NCBI GenBank assembly: GCA_958296225.1
Contig: OY282456.1
Coordinates: forward strand, 558,001-622,000
Direction of reading: 5' to 3'
DNA length: 64,000 nt
From: an uncultured Dehalococcoidia bacterium
Lineage (GTDB): Bacteria; Chloroflexota; Dehalococcoidia; Lucifugimonadales; UBA3495
Part shown: positions 33,285 through 42,236 of the stretch, one piece after another
Numbering within the stretch: position 1 is the stretch's first letter
Layout of the letters: each line of letters starts with the position of its first letter
Translations under genes and position numbers: made by a program
The notes under the pieces: model-generated
What the model was told of the DNA's origin: nothing
Seen by the model: only the letters and a program-made list of their open reading frames with translations
Database searches by the model: none

Positions 33285-34466
33285 ATGCTGAACTTGCCGC
33301 TGCCCTGGAAACGGAGCGCCGAAACCGTTGCTGACGAACCCGCCGCGCCGTCGGGCCGGCGTCCGGTGCGCCGGCGTGGTGGCCGCAACCGCCGGGTCGG
33401 CGCGACCAGCGGCGACTCCGCAATAGCCGCCCGGGCGCGGCGACGGCTGGAGAGTCGCCGCCAGCGCATCGCCCTGCTGGTCGGGGCCGTGCTCATACTG
33501 GCCATCGTTGCCGTGGTGGTGGTTGGCGTCTATCAGGAGTTCGTCCACCCGCCCCGGGTTATGGCCGGCGAAGTGCGCGGCGTGCGTTTCACGATGGGCG
33601 ACCTGGTGGAGCGGATTCGCGTCTTGCAGGGCATCAACCGTTACCAGGGCGGACAGGTGGACTTCAGCCGCATTCCCTTCCAACTGCTGACCGATTTGCT
33701 CCACGCCGAGATACTGCGTCAGGCCGCTCCGGGTCTCCAGATTAATATTACCGACGCGGAGATAGAAGAGGCTATTCGCGCTCAATTCCGTCCGGAGCCG
33801 GAGCCGGGCCAGGAAGTGGATGAGGCCCAGTTGGACGCCGAATTTGAGAACGCTTATATCGGGTTCCTGACCCAAGTGAACCTGGACGACAACGTTTATC
33901 GCCGCATCATGGAAGAGCGATTGCAGCAGCGGGAGCTGTTCGCGCGTATGCTGGGCTCGCTGCCCGAAGAGGCGCCGCAGGTGGAACTGCAAGCCATCGC
34001 GCTGGGGCTGGACTCCACCGCCGCGCCGGAATCGGTGCGCGAGCGGCTGCAGCTGGGGCAGGACTTTGCCTCCGTGGCCCGCGAGCTGACCGGCACCGAC
34101 GGCTACATTGGCTGGGTGCCGGAAGGAGCTTTCCCTCAGTTTGACCGCTACTTGTTTGGAGAAGTCGGCGAGGACGGCCAGCGTGAACCGCCCTTGCTGG
34201 ATGCCGGGGAAGTCTCCACGCCCATTTACGTTGATGAGTCCATTTTCCTGGTGCAGGCCATCGGCGAAGCGGAGACGCGGGGGATTGAGCCGGCGATGCA
34301 GTTCCAGATGGCCGGCGCGCTGGTGGAGAAATGGAAGGACGACCAGCTGGCCCAGGGGTCAGATGAGGGCTGGGTCAAGATTAACTTTGACAGCAACCGC
34401 TACGCCTGGGTAACGGACCAGGTGCGGCTGACGCGGCCACGGGTTACGCCGCAACCGCAGCAGTAA
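33285..34466 (+). CDS. Membrane-anchored SurA/parvulin-like peptidyl-prolyl isomerase
   Basis: A 393-residue protein. A basic N-terminus (RRPVRRRGGRNRRVG) is followed by one membrane helix at about residues 62-85 (IALLVGAVLILAIVAVVVVG), so it is a signal-anchored extracytoplasmic protein. A SurA-N-like helical region (FSRIPFQLLTDLLHAEILRQ; DAEIEEAIRAQF) precedes a parvulin-like domain at about residues 235-320 (QAIALGLDSTAAPESVRERL, DFASVARELTGTDGYIGWVP and LDAGEVSTPIYVDESIFLVQ). The pattern agrees with foldases of the SurA/PrsA/PpiC group. It starts 16 nt after rpsR and may share the operon. Confidence 0.85.
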   Translation: MLNLPLPWKRSAETVADEPAAPSGRRPVRRRGGRNRRVGATSGDSAIAARARRRLESRRQRIALLVGAVLILAIVAVVVVGVYQEFVHPPRVMAGEVRGVRFTMGDLVERIRVLQGINRYQGGQVDFSRIPFQLLTDLLHAEILRQAAPGLQINITDAEIEEAIRAQFRPEPEPGQEVDEAQLDAEFENAYIGFLTQVNLDDNVYRRIMEERLQQRELFARMLGSLPEEAPQVELQAIALGLDSTAAPESVRERLQLGQDFASVARELTGTDGYIGWVPEGAFPQFDRYLFGEVGEDGQREPPLLDAGEVSTPIYVDESIFLVQAIGEAETRGIEPAMQFQMAGALVEKWKDDQLAQGSDEGWVKINFDSNRYAWVTDQVRLTRPRVTPQPQQ

Positions 34467-34557
34467 GGCGGTTAGATGACGGAACTTGGCGACGGCAATT
34501 GCATACCGGCCAGCGGCGGCAGGCGCCGGGCCTGGCGCGCTTTGCCGTTGCCGGCGG

Positions 34558-34866
34558 TCATTTATCCGACAATGGCAATTGCGCTCCGCCGTTGGAATCG
34601 TGAGTGTGATTACGCAGGTTGGTTTGGTTTACCGTCATGTTATCAGACAGCGTTTGCAGGATTTCCAAAATCGCAGCCTGCCCTTGTTGCAGTTTCTCAA
34701 CATCCTCTTGTAGTTCGGTAACGTCTTTTTGCAGGTCGGCAACGTCGTTGTCCAGCCGCGCCAACCAGAAGATGCCGGCGATGCCAGGCCCTACGATGGC
34801 TGATACAATAATTATCGCAGAGGCGGCAATGGCGGCTATTTTGTACCAACGGTCAAGCATCATCAA
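34558..34866 (-). CDS. Small membrane protein with leucine-rich coiled coil
   Basis: A 102-residue protein. One membrane helix at residues 8-34 (IAAIAASAIIIVSAIVGPGI, AGIFWLA) is followed by a coiled coil with heptad pattern (LDNDVADLQKDVTELQEDVE, KLQQGQAAILEILQTLSDN) and a polar His/Asn tail. Three ATGs in a row (34858-34866) follow AAGGAA. It lies between two plus-strand genes and opposes them. No family is recognised; topology resembles the hendecad proteins in reverse order (anchor first). Confidence 0.65.
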   Translation of the reverse strand: MMMLDRWYKIAAIAASAIIIVSAIVGPGIAGIFWLARLDNDVADLQKDVTELQEDVEKLQQGQAAILEILQTLSDNMTVNQTNLRNHTHDSNGGAQLPLSDK

Positions 34867-34947
34867 TTCCTTACCCGGTTGCTTGCCTTATGTTACCACG
34901 TATCCGGTCTATCCGGTTCACCGATGCCAGGACCGGGAGCGACAGCA

Positions 34948-36267
34948 ATGATGGACAACAGCACGGTAATCAACATCGGCCTGATGGGTCTGGGCACCGT
35001 CGGGGGGGGCGTGGCCGCGGCGCTGTCCGGCAATGCCGACGCCATCAAGCGCAAGACGGGGCGCACCGTCCGGCTCCGCAAGGCGCTGGTGCGCGACGCC
35101 GGCAAAGTTCGCAATCCTGCGCCGCCGGCCGGAGCGCTCACTACCAACCCGGAGGACATTCTGGCCGACCCGGACATCCACATCGTGGTCGAGATGATGG
35201 GCGGCGATTCGCCGGCCGGTGAATATCTGGAACGCGCCCTCGCCGCTGGCAAGCACGTGGTAACGGCCAACAAAGAAGTTATGTCCCGGCGCGGGCCGTC
35301 GCTGCTGGCGCTGGCGCAGTCGCAACGGGTGAACCTGCTTTTCGAGGCATCGGCCGGCGGTGGCATTCCCATCGTCGGCTGCCTGATGTCCCAGCTCCTC
35401 GCCAATGACATCCGTTCCATCCGCTCCATCATCAACGGCACCACCAATTACATACTGACCCGGATGGCCCGGCACCAGACGCCCTTTGCCGACGCCCTGG
35501 CCGAAGCCCAGGCGCAAGGGTACGCCGAGGCTGACCCCACCAACGACATTGAGGGCATTGACGCCGCTTATAAGCTGTCCGTGCTGGGCAGCCTGGCCTT
35601 TCACCGGCCCATACCGCACCATGCCATCTACACCGAGGGCATCAGCCGCCTGGGCCCGGAAGATTTCCGCTACGCCGCCGAGCTGGGCTACGCCATCAAG
35701 TCGCTGGCGATAGCCGTGGCCGAAGCCAATGGCTCGGTGCAGGCCCGCGTCCATCCCGCGCTGGTGCCCGAAGACCACCTGCTCGCCAAGGTTGACGGCG
35801 TGTATAATGCCGTTGAGGTGACCGGCGATTTGTGCGGCCAGATTATCCTGCACGGGCAGGGCGCCGGCCGCGACGCGACCACCAGCGCCGTGATGGGCGA
35901 CATTCTCAACATCCTGCGCTCTATGGGCAATGCCGACGGCCCCCCGCCGCTACCCTTGCCTGATGGCGGCGGCGGGAACTCCGAAGCCAGAATTTGGCCC
36001 ATTGACGAACTGGCCAGCGCCTACTATATGCGCCTCACTTGCGCCGACCAGGCCGGAGTGCTGGCGCAAATCGCCCGCATCCTGGGAGACGGCAACATCT
36101 CTATTGCCACCGTGATTCAGAAGGACACCGACCCCGGCAGCGGCACGGCGCAGCTGGTCATCACCACCTACCCGGCCCGGGAGGCCGACGTGCAAACCGC
36201 GCTGGCCGCCGTCGCCGAGCTGGGCGTGGTGGCCAGCGTCAACAACCTGATTCGCATTGAGGGGTAA
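34948..36267 (+). CDS. hom: Homoserine dehydrogenase
   Basis: A 439-residue enzyme that reduces aspartate semialdehyde to homoserine in threonine/methionine synthesis. Nucleotide-binding motif INIGLMGLGTVGGGVAAALS at the start; catalytic domain with HVVTANKEVMSRRG, ASAGGGIPIVGCLMSQLLAN, IINGTTNYILTRM and EADPTNDIEGIDAAYKLSVL; C-terminal ACT domain (MRLTCADQAGVLAQIARILG), the usual site for threonine feedback. The ATG at 34948 has GGGAG about 8 nt upstream; a second ATG follows directly. It is followed by thrC and folE with overlaps or near contact. Confidence 0.96.
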   Translation: MMDNSTVINIGLMGLGTVGGGVAAALSGNADAIKRKTGRTVRLRKALVRDAGKVRNPAPPAGALTTNPEDILADPDIHIVVEMMGGDSPAGEYLERALAAGKHVVTANKEVMSRRGPSLLALAQSQRVNLLFEASAGGGIPIVGCLMSQLLANDIRSIRSIINGTTNYILTRMARHQTPFADALAEAQAQGYAEADPTNDIEGIDAAYKLSVLGSLAFHRPIPHHAIYTEGISRLGPEDFRYAAELGYAIKSLAIAVAEANGSVQARVHPALVPEDHLLAKVDGVYNAVEVTGDLCGQIILHGQGAGRDATTSAVMGDILNILRSMGNADGPPPLPLPDGGGGNSEARIWPIDELASAYYMRLTCADQAGVLAQIARILGDGNISIATVIQKDTDPGSGTAQLVITTYPAREADVQTALAAVAELGVVASVNNLIRIEG

Positions 36268-36286
36268 GCGGAACCTAGAGAAGCTA

Positions 36287-37366
36287 ATGGGTATCGGCGT
36301 TTTACAACAATACCGGGAACTGCTGCCCGTAAATGAGGAAACCCCCATCTTTTCCATGGGGGAGGGCGACACGCCCCTGGTGCGCTCCCGCCGGCTGGGG
36401 CCGGAATTGGGCTGCCCGGAGCTGTTTTTCAAGCTGGAGGGCTGCAACCCCACCGGCTCGTTCAAAGACCGGGGGATGGTGGTAGCTATTGCCAAGGCTT
36501 TGGAGGAGAACAGCGTGGGCGTGATGTGCGCGTCCACCGGCAACACCAGCGCATCGGCCGCCGCCTACGCCGCCTACTGCAACCTGACGGCCTGGGTGCT
36601 CATCCCCAAAGGCGAGGTGGCCCTGGGCAAACTGGCGCAGGCCATGGCCTACGGCGCGCGCATCCTGCTGGTGGACGGCAACTTTGACGCCGCCCTGGCC
36701 CTGGTGCGGGAGTTCACCGAATCCAACCCCATTACCCTGGTCAACTCGGTCAATCCGCACCGCATTGAGGGGCAGAAGACCGCCGCCTTTGAGATTTCCG
36801 ACGTGCTGGGCGGCGCTCCCGACTACCTGTTTATTCCGGTGGGCAACGCCGGCAACATTACCGCCTACTGGCTGGGCTTCGTGGAGTATCACCAGTTGGG
36901 GCGCAACGATGCGCTGCCCCGGATGATGGGTTTCCAGGCGGAAGGGGCGGCGCCCATCGTGCGGGGCGAGCCGGTGCCTTTTCCCCAGACCATTGCCTCG
37001 GCCATCCGCATCGGCAACCCGGCCAGCTGGAAACCGGCCGAGCGGGCGCGGGACCAGTCCGGCGGAGTGATTGACGCCGTCAGCGACGATGAGATTCTGG
37101 AAGCCTACCGCCTGCTGGCCTCGCGGGAGGGCATCTTTGGCGAACCGGCCTCGGCGGCGTCGGTGGCCGGGCTAATCAAAATGCGGCGCAACGGCCTGAA
37201 ACTGGACGGCAAGCGGGTGGTGTGCATCATCACCGGCAGCGGACTGAAAGACCCGGATATGGCAGTGAGCAGCGCCCAGGCCGACACCGTGGAGGTCAAG
37301 CCTAACCTGGAGGCCATTGAATCGGCTATTATGGAGACCTTGCCGCCGGGCGTCCTGCATGACTGA
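36287..37366 (+). CDS. thrC: Threonine synthase
   Basis: A 359-residue PLP enzyme converting O-phosphohomoserine to threonine. It reads IFSMGEGDTPLVRSRRLGPE, then FKLEGCNPTGSFKDRGMVVA with the PLP lysine in SFKDR, CASTGNTSASAAAYAAYC (phosphate loop) and PVGNAGNITAYWLGF. The start ATG at 36287 is 20 nt after the hom stop; a TTG at 36257 would add ten residues and overlap hom. Length fits the short thrC class. Together with hom it gives two consecutive steps. Confidence 0.95.
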   Translation: MGIGVLQQYRELLPVNEETPIFSMGEGDTPLVRSRRLGPELGCPELFFKLEGCNPTGSFKDRGMVVAIAKALEENSVGVMCASTGNTSASAAAYAAYCNLTAWVLIPKGEVALGKLAQAMAYGARILLVDGNFDAALALVREFTESNPITLVNSVNPHRIEGQKTAAFEISDVLGGAPDYLFIPVGNAGNITAYWLGFVEYHQLGRNDALPRMMGFQAEGAAPIVRGEPVPFPQTIASAIRIGNPASWKPAERARDQSGGVIDAVSDDEILEAYRLLASREGIFGEPASAASVAGLIKMRRNGLKLDGKRVVCIITGSGLKDPDMAVSSAQADTVEVKPNLEAIESAIMETLPPGVLHD

Positions 37367-37958
37367 TACCGTTCCCCAAATGAACCGGGCCGCCATTGAG
37401 GCAGCCGTTGGCGCCGTGCTGAAGTACATTGACGAGGACAGCGGGCGCGAAGGCTTGCGGCGCACGCCGGAGCGGGTGGCCGAAATGTACGGCGAACTGT
37501 TCGCCGGCGTGGGCAAAGACCCGGCGGCTGAGATTGACGCCATTTTTTCTGCTGACGTGACGCCGGACCCGGTGCTGGTGCGGAACCTGCCCTTTTATTC
37601 AATGTGCGAACACCATCTGCTGCCCTTTTTCGGCCATGCCAGCCTGGTGTACGTGCCGCGCCGCCACATCGCCGGCATCAGCAAGATTGGCCGGGCTCTG
37701 GACACCGCCGCCCGGCGTTTGCAGGTGCAGGAACGGCTGACCGCGCAGCTGGCCGACGCCGTGCTGTCGCGAGTGCAGCCCGTGGCGGTGGCCTGCCGCA
37801 TTGAGGCGGAACACTTGTGTATGTCAATGCGCGGGGTGCAGAAGCCGGGGCATCGGGTCGTAACCACCGCCGTGCGTTTTCGGCCACACCCCGATGCAGT
37901 TGGCAACCCTGCCGGCTGCTACACCAGACCGGACCTGCTGGCGATGCTGGCAGAGTGA
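37359..37958 (+). CDS. folE: GTP cyclohydrolase I
   Basis: A 199-residue enzyme making 7,8-dihydroneopterin triphosphate from GTP, the first step of folate synthesis. Zinc ligands are in FYSMCEHHLLPFFGHASLVY (Cys and His) and AEHLCMSMRG (second Cys). Other family segments are GREGLRRTPERVAEMYGELF and VPRRHIAGISKIGRALDTAA. The ATG at 37359 overlaps the thrC stop by eight nt; an inner ATG at 37380 is possible. folD lies at 52.2 kb. Confidence 0.96.
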   Translation: MTDTVPQMNRAAIEAAVGAVLKYIDEDSGREGLRRTPERVAEMYGELFAGVGKDPAAEIDAIFSADVTPDPVLVRNLPFYSMCEHHLLPFFGHASLVYVPRRHIAGISKIGRALDTAARRLQVQERLTAQLADAVLSRVQPVAVACRIEAEHLCMSMRGVQKPGHRVVTTAVRFRPHPDAVGNPAGCYTRPDLLAMLAE

Positions 37959-37969
37959 GAATAGCGTTT

Positions 37970-38977
37970 ATGCCGCTCCTCCAAACACCCACGCAAACAC
38001 CCACGCCCATCACGTCTTTTGACCAGATTCGCCCGCAGTGGCGGGAATTGCTGGGCCGCTCCGTGGTCAACAATCTTTACATCACGCCGGTTTGGCAGGA
38101 ACTGTGGTGGAGCGCCTTTCAGGATGGCCGCGCGCTGGCGGGGTTTTACCTTACCGACGCCGCCGGCGACCTCACCGCCATCGCGTCCCTGTCCCGCTGC
38201 GGCGACCATTATTCGCTGGTGGGCAACAGCGACACCTTTGACTACAACGATTTTGTCATCGCCCAGGGAGCGGAGGCGGCCTTTTATCCCGCCCTGCTGG
38301 ACACCATCAGCGCCAACGGGGGGCGGCAGCTGGACCTGCATTCCATCGGCGAGGACTCGCCCACGCTGGCGATGCTGCCGGCACTGGCGCGGGAGCGTGG
38401 CTACGCCGTGGCCGTTGAGGAGGAGGACGTGGCCCCACGGCTGACGCTTGCGGATACCTGGGACGAATACCTGGCCGGCCTGAGCAAAAAAAACCGCCAC
38501 GAACTGCGGCGCAAGCTGCGGCGGCTGGAAGGACACGACAATTGGCGCTGGTACTGCGTCTCCGACCCCGCCGCGGCCGCCGACCGTATGGACGTGTTCC
38601 TGGACCTGATGCGCCGCAGCGACCCGGCCAAAGCCGAGTTTCTGACCGCCGACCGGGAAGCCTTTTTCCGCCGGATAGTCGCCGCCACCGCCGCCGAGGA
38701 CGTGCTGCGCCTGTTCTTGATGGATATGGACGACAAGCCGGTGGCCGCCTCCCTGTGCCTGGATTATGACGGCGTGCGGATGCTGTACAACAGCGGCCAC
38801 GACCCCGACTATCGCTATTACAGCGTGGGGCTGCTGCTGCATTCCCTGTGCCTGCGGGACGCCCTGGAACGGGGCTACCGCTGCTTTGACTTCCTGCGGG
38901 GCAACGAACCCTACAAGTACCGCCTGGGCGGCCGCGACCATCAGCTGTATCGCATCACCCTCCGGCAGGCCGACTAA
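37970..38977 (+). CDS. GNAT-type acyltransferase (FemAB/BioF2-like)
   Basis: A 335-residue protein with two GNAT-like halves. Characteristic parts are YITPVWQELWWSAFQDGRAL at the N-terminus, LAGLSKKNRHELRRKLRRLE in the middle and MLYNSGHDPDYRYYSVGLLL with RGYRCFDFLRGNEPYKYRLG at the end. This matches the BioF2-like / CelD-type acetyltransferases that often sit beside glycosyltransferases. The substrate is unknown. The ATG at 37970 is 12 nt after folE; the frame extends upstream through folE but without family similarity. A glycosyltransferase gene follows. Confidence 0.85.
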   Translation: MPLLQTPTQTPTPITSFDQIRPQWRELLGRSVVNNLYITPVWQELWWSAFQDGRALAGFYLTDAAGDLTAIASLSRCGDHYSLVGNSDTFDYNDFVIAQGAEAAFYPALLDTISANGGRQLDLHSIGEDSPTLAMLPALARERGYAVAVEEEDVAPRLTLADTWDEYLAGLSKKNRHELRRKLRRLEGHDNWRWYCVSDPAAAADRMDVFLDLMRRSDPAKAEFLTADREAFFRRIVAATAAEDVLRLFLMDMDDKPVAASLCLDYDGVRMLYNSGHDPDYRYYSVGLLLHSLCLRDALERGYRCFDFLRGNEPYKYRLGGRDHQLYRITLRQAD

Positions 38978-39015
38978 CCCGGCGCGAACCAACCCAAGGG
39001 AGAGCGTGGCTGACT

Positions 39016-40278
39016 TTGATATCCGACTGTACATCTCGAGTGGCGCTGCTGGCCTATCATGCCTGCCCGCTGGCGGCGCCCGGCCGGGGCAAGGCCGGCG
39101 GCATGAACGTCCACGTCCGCGAACTGGCCCGCGCGCTGGCGGGCCGCGGCATAACCGTAGATATTTTCACCCGCGAACATGATGACCCGGCCGGAGACGC
39201 CCCGCGCATCGCCGCTGGCGTCAACGTAGTACACATCCCCGCCGGCCCGCCCGGCGCCCCGCTGGCCGGGCAGTTCGCTTACCTGCCCGATTTTGTGGCC
39301 GGGATGCACGAGTATCGCATCCGTCAGCAGGCGGGCTACCGCGCCGTCCATTCCCATTACTGGCTCAGCGGGCGGGCCGGCCGGGTGTTCGCCGACGCCA
39401 TCGGCGCGCCCCACGTCGTAACTTTCCACACCCTGGCGCGCATCAAGATGCAGTCGCGCTCCGGCGAGCAGGAACCGCCCATCCGGCAGCAGTCGGAAAC
39501 CGAAATCATCGCCGCCGCCGACCGCATCGTGGCGTTCAGCCCGCACGAACGCGATGCCATCGTGCGGCTGTACGACGGCGACCCCAACCGCGTTGAGCTG
39601 GTGCCCTGCGGCGTTGACCTGTCGCGGTTCCGCCCTCTGGGCCGCGCCGCCGCCCGCAGCGAGCTGGGCCTCAACGGCCACAAGGTGCTGCTCTACGTGG
39701 GCCGCATTGAGGCCCTGAAAGGCGTGGACTTGCTGATTCACAGCGCCGCCCACCTGGAGGCCGATGAGGATGTGCAAGTGCTGGTGGTGGGCGCCGACTC
39801 CGACGGCAGCGGCGAGGTAGCCCGGCTGCGGCAGATGGCCGACGACCTGAACCTGGGCGACGCGGTGGAGTTCGTGGGGCGGGTGCCTCAGGAGCGGCTA
39901 GCCTGGTACTATTCCGCCGCCGACGTTTGCGTGGTGCCGTCTTTCTATGAGAGCTTTGGCCTGGCTGCATTGGAAAGCATGGCCTGCGGCACGCCGGTGG
40001 TGGCATCGCGCGTGGGCGGTTTGTCCACCATCGTCCAGCACGGGCGCACCGGCTATCTGAAATCGTGGCGCTGCCCGGAGGCTTTCGCCCACTCGCTGGA
40101 GATGATTATGGCCAACCGGAGCCTGCAAGACAGCATGGGCCGGGCGGCGCGGCGGCGGGCGGAGAGCCTGAGCTGGGACGAAGTGGCGGGCCGCCTGCTG
40201 AGCCTGTACGACGAGCTGCAGCCGGCGTCCGCGCGGGCCGGGGGAGCGGGCGCAACGGGCCCGGCGACGGCGTTTTGA
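39016..40278 (+). CDS. Family 4 glycosyltransferase (MshA/sucrose-phosphate-synthase-like)
   Basis: A 420-residue GT-B glycosyltransferase. The acceptor-side start reads RVALLAYHACPLAAPGRGKA then GGMNVHVRELARALAGRG, as in MshA-type GT4 enzymes. The donor half has VLLYVGRIEALKGVDLLIHS and the E-x7-E motif in SFYESFGLAALESMACGTPV followed by VASRVGG. The start is uncertain: TTG at 39016 has GGGAG about 15 nt upstream; GTG at 39040 would begin exactly at VALLAYH. It probably adds a sugar to a lipid or small-molecule acceptor. Its TGA overlaps an ATG of the repeat ahead of the DUF502 gene. Confidence 0.9.
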   Translation: MISDCTSRVALLAYHACPLAAPGRGKAGGMNVHVRELARALAGRGITVDIFTREHDDPAGDAPRIAAGVNVVHIPAGPPGAPLAGQFAYLPDFVAGMHEYRIRQQAGYRAVHSHYWLSGRAGRVFADAIGAPHVVTFHTLARIKMQSRSGEQEPPIRQQSETEIIAAADRIVAFSPHERDAIVRLYDGDPNRVELVPCGVDLSRFRPLGRAAARSELGLNGHKVLLYVGRIEALKGVDLLIHSAAHLEADEDVQVLVVGADSDGSGEVARLRQMADDLNLGDAVEFVGRVPQERLAWYYSAADVCVVPSFYESFGLAALESMACGTPVVASRVGGLSTIVQHGRTGYLKSWRCPEAFAHSLEMIMANRSLQDSMGRAARRRAESLSWDEVAGRLLSLYDELQPASARAGGAGATGPATAF

Positions 40279-40328
40279 TGCACGAGGGGTTTTGAGGCAC
40301 GAGGGGTTTTAATGCACGAGGGGTTCCG
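40278..40328 (+). repeat. 17-bp triple tandem repeat spanning the DUF502 start codon
   Basis: Three copies: ATGCACGAGGGGTTTTG (40278), AGGCACGAGGGGTTTTA (40295), ATGCACGAGGGGTTCCG (40312). The third contains the true start; the first makes a five-codon ORF (ATG to TGA) overlapping the glycosyltransferase stop. Because 17 is not a multiple of three, copy-number change would move the upstream ATG between frames. Confidence 0.85.
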
Positions 40329-41160
40329 TCGGCGCAAACCGGGCGGCAGCGACGCTTCGAATCTGCATGACCGGATTTTGAGGACTAACGGCGCGCCGCA
40401 TACCGTGGCCCGCCGCGCAATCCGGCACCTGCAAGGCCGTCTGGTGGCCGGCCTGCTGGTTTTTCTCCCCGTTTTCGTCACTTATTTCATCATTGATTTT
40501 TTTTACGGCATCATCGACTCCCTGCTGGACCCGTTTATCCGGCGGCTGGGCATCCCCCACGGGCCGGGCCTGGACATTGCGGATGTGGGCGAGATTATCG
40601 TCATCATCATCATCCTGTACATAGTCGGGCTGCTGATTGGCTGGGCGGTGACCCGGCTGGTGATTCACCGGCTGCATGACATTATCGGGCGGGTGCCGGT
40701 TATCGGGCCGGTGTACAGCACCACCCGGCACGGCATTGACTTTCTATCCGATACGCAGGCGCAGAGTTACCGGGGCGTTGTCCTGCTGGAGTTTCCCCGG
40801 CTGGGGGTGCTGTCCATCGGCCTGATTACGGCCAACCTGGGCAAACTGAACGGCCTGGAGGAATACCTGTCCATTTACGTGCCGACCACGCCGGTGCCTT
40901 CGTCGGGCTATCTGGTGGTGGTGGCGTCCAGCAAAGTAACGCCTACCGACATCTCCGTTGATGAAGCCATGCGGATGATTATTTCCGGCGGCATCCTGGC
41001 CGGCGACATTTTTACCAACCGCGTCATCCTCAACGATGCTTCCTGGCCTGGTCGGGACTCAGTGTGGTGGGGAAAGGGAGCGTCGGTCAGGCTGGCATCC
41101 GTCGCCAAACCGCCGGTCGGGGAGCCCACTGCCGCCGCGCCCCCCGAATCCCAGGATTAG
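40312..41160 (+). CDS. DUF502 family membrane protein
   Basis: A 282-residue inner-membrane protein. Helices: VAGLLVFLPVFVTYFIIDFF and IIVIIIILYIVGLLIGWAVT. The conserved DUF502 part runs RVPVIGPVYSTTRHGIDFLS, FPRLGVLSIGLITANL and VYVPTTPVPSSGYLVVV (here IYVPTTP), then AMRMIISGGIL. The C-terminus is Pro/Ala-rich. The family's function is unknown. The ATG lies in the third unit of a 17-bp repeat; GAGGGG of the repeat itself may act as ribosome-binding site. Confidence 0.88.
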   Translation: MHEGFRRRKPGGSDASNLHDRILRTNGAPHTVARRAIRHLQGRLVAGLLVFLPVFVTYFIIDFFYGIIDSLLDPFIRRLGIPHGPGLDIADVGEIIVIIIILYIVGLLIGWAVTRLVIHRLHDIIGRVPVIGPVYSTTRHGIDFLSDTQAQSYRGVVLLEFPRLGVLSIGLITANLGKLNGLEEYLSIYVPTTPVPSSGYLVVVASSKVTPTDISVDEAMRMIISGGILAGDIFTNRVILNDASWPGRDSVWWGKGASVRLASVAKPPVGEPTAAAPPESQD

Positions 41161-41242
41161 CGCGGCCTTGCCAGGCAGCGTTGCGATTCGGGCTGGCGCC
41201 GGGCGTGCTACACTGCGGCCACACTAAACAGGAGGTTGCGCT

Positions 41243-42175
41243 ATGTCCTGGAACTTTGAACTGGTCGCCGGGCCTTACGGCGGCACTACGGAAGGGCCGG
41301 TTTGGGACGGGGAAGCGGTGCTGTTCACCCACATTCCGGCCTCGCAAATTCTGCGCTATGACCCCCAGACCGGCGCCGTGTCCGAGTATTTTAACGAAAG
41401 CGGCAACACCAACGGCTTGTGCTTTGACGCCCAGGGCAACCTTTACGGCTGCCAGCAGGGACGCCGCCGTATCGTCCGGTTTGACGCCGCCAGCAGTACC
41501 GCCACATCGCTGCCCCACTTGCTGGACGGCCAGCGGCACAACAACCCCAACGACCTGGTGGTGGACAAAGCGGGCCGCATCTGGTTCACCGACCCTTACT
41601 CCGGCATCGGCGACAGCGGGCCGCAGGAACTGGACCATATGTCCGTGCTGCGGCTGGACCCCACCGGCAACGACCAGTGGGAACTGACCCGCGCCACCAC
41701 CGACATCAGCCGGCCCAACGGCATTCTCATCAGCCGCGACCAGCAAACGCTGTACATTGCCCAGAGCGACTACGGCGCCGACCGCCGCCGCGAGCTGCGC
41801 GCCTATCCCATTGCCGCCGACGGCGGACTGGGCGAATACAAAACCCTGCATACCTTCGGCATTGACGGCGGCGCCGCCGACGGCGATGCGCGGGGCCAGG
41901 GCAGCCAGGGCGTGCAGCGCGGCGTGGACGGTATGACGCTGGACGCCGACGGGAATATCATCGCGTGCGCCGGCTGGGAGGCCGCCGGCCCGGGGCCGAT
42001 GATTTACGTGTTCTCACCCACGGGCCGGGTGCTGGAGACGCATCCGCTGCGGGTGGACCGGCCCACCAACTGCTGCTTTGGCGACGCCGATCTGCGCACG
42101 CTGTACGTGACCACCGGCGGCGGGCATCTGTTCCGCGCGCGCACCGAACGCACCGGGTGGATAATGTGGCCGTAG
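41243..42175 (+). CDS. SMP-30/gluconolactonase/LRE-like beta-propeller protein
   Basis: A 310-residue six-bladed propeller resembling lactonases of the SMP-30 family. Features: GGTTEGPVWDGEAVLFTHIP (the usual EGPxW entrance with a metal-binding Glu), NGLCFDAQGNLYGCQQGRRR, HNNPNDLVVDKAGRIWFTDP (Asn metal ligand), RPNGILISRDQQTLYIAQS and GVDGMTLDADGNI, with a conserved Asp/Gly near DGM. AGGAGG lies seven nt ahead of the ATG. It likely hydrolyses a sugar lactone or related ester; substrate unknown. It is monocistronic and convergent with the methylase gene. Confidence 0.88.
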   Translation: MSWNFELVAGPYGGTTEGPVWDGEAVLFTHIPASQILRYDPQTGAVSEYFNESGNTNGLCFDAQGNLYGCQQGRRRIVRFDAASSTATSLPHLLDGQRHNNPNDLVVDKAGRIWFTDPYSGIGDSGPQELDHMSVLRLDPTGNDQWELTRATTDISRPNGILISRDQQTLYIAQSDYGADRRRELRAYPIAADGGLGEYKTLHTFGIDGGAADGDARGQGSQGVQRGVDGMTLDADGNIIACAGWEAAGPGPMIYVFSPTGRVLETHPLRVDRPTNCCFGDADLRTLYVTTGGGHLFRARTERTGWIMWP

Positions 42176-42185
42176 GCAGGTGACT

Positions 42186-42236
42186 GCCCCCTGACCGGGT
42201 TCCGGCCGGCGGCCCGGCGGAACCCGGTCAGGGGGC
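42186..42236. terminator. Strong bidirectional terminator, 19-bp perfect stem
   Basis: GCCCCCTGACCGGGTTCCG (42186-42204) pairs perfectly with 42218-42236 around a 13-nt loop. It lies between convergent genes, and the stop codon of the methylase gene (42228-42230) is inside the right arm. Confidence 0.75.

Noticed and set aside
39006..39180. GTG at 39006 as start of the glycosyltransferase
   Set aside because: It is out of frame with the RVALLAYHACPL start of the enzyme, although its spacing from GGGAG is good.
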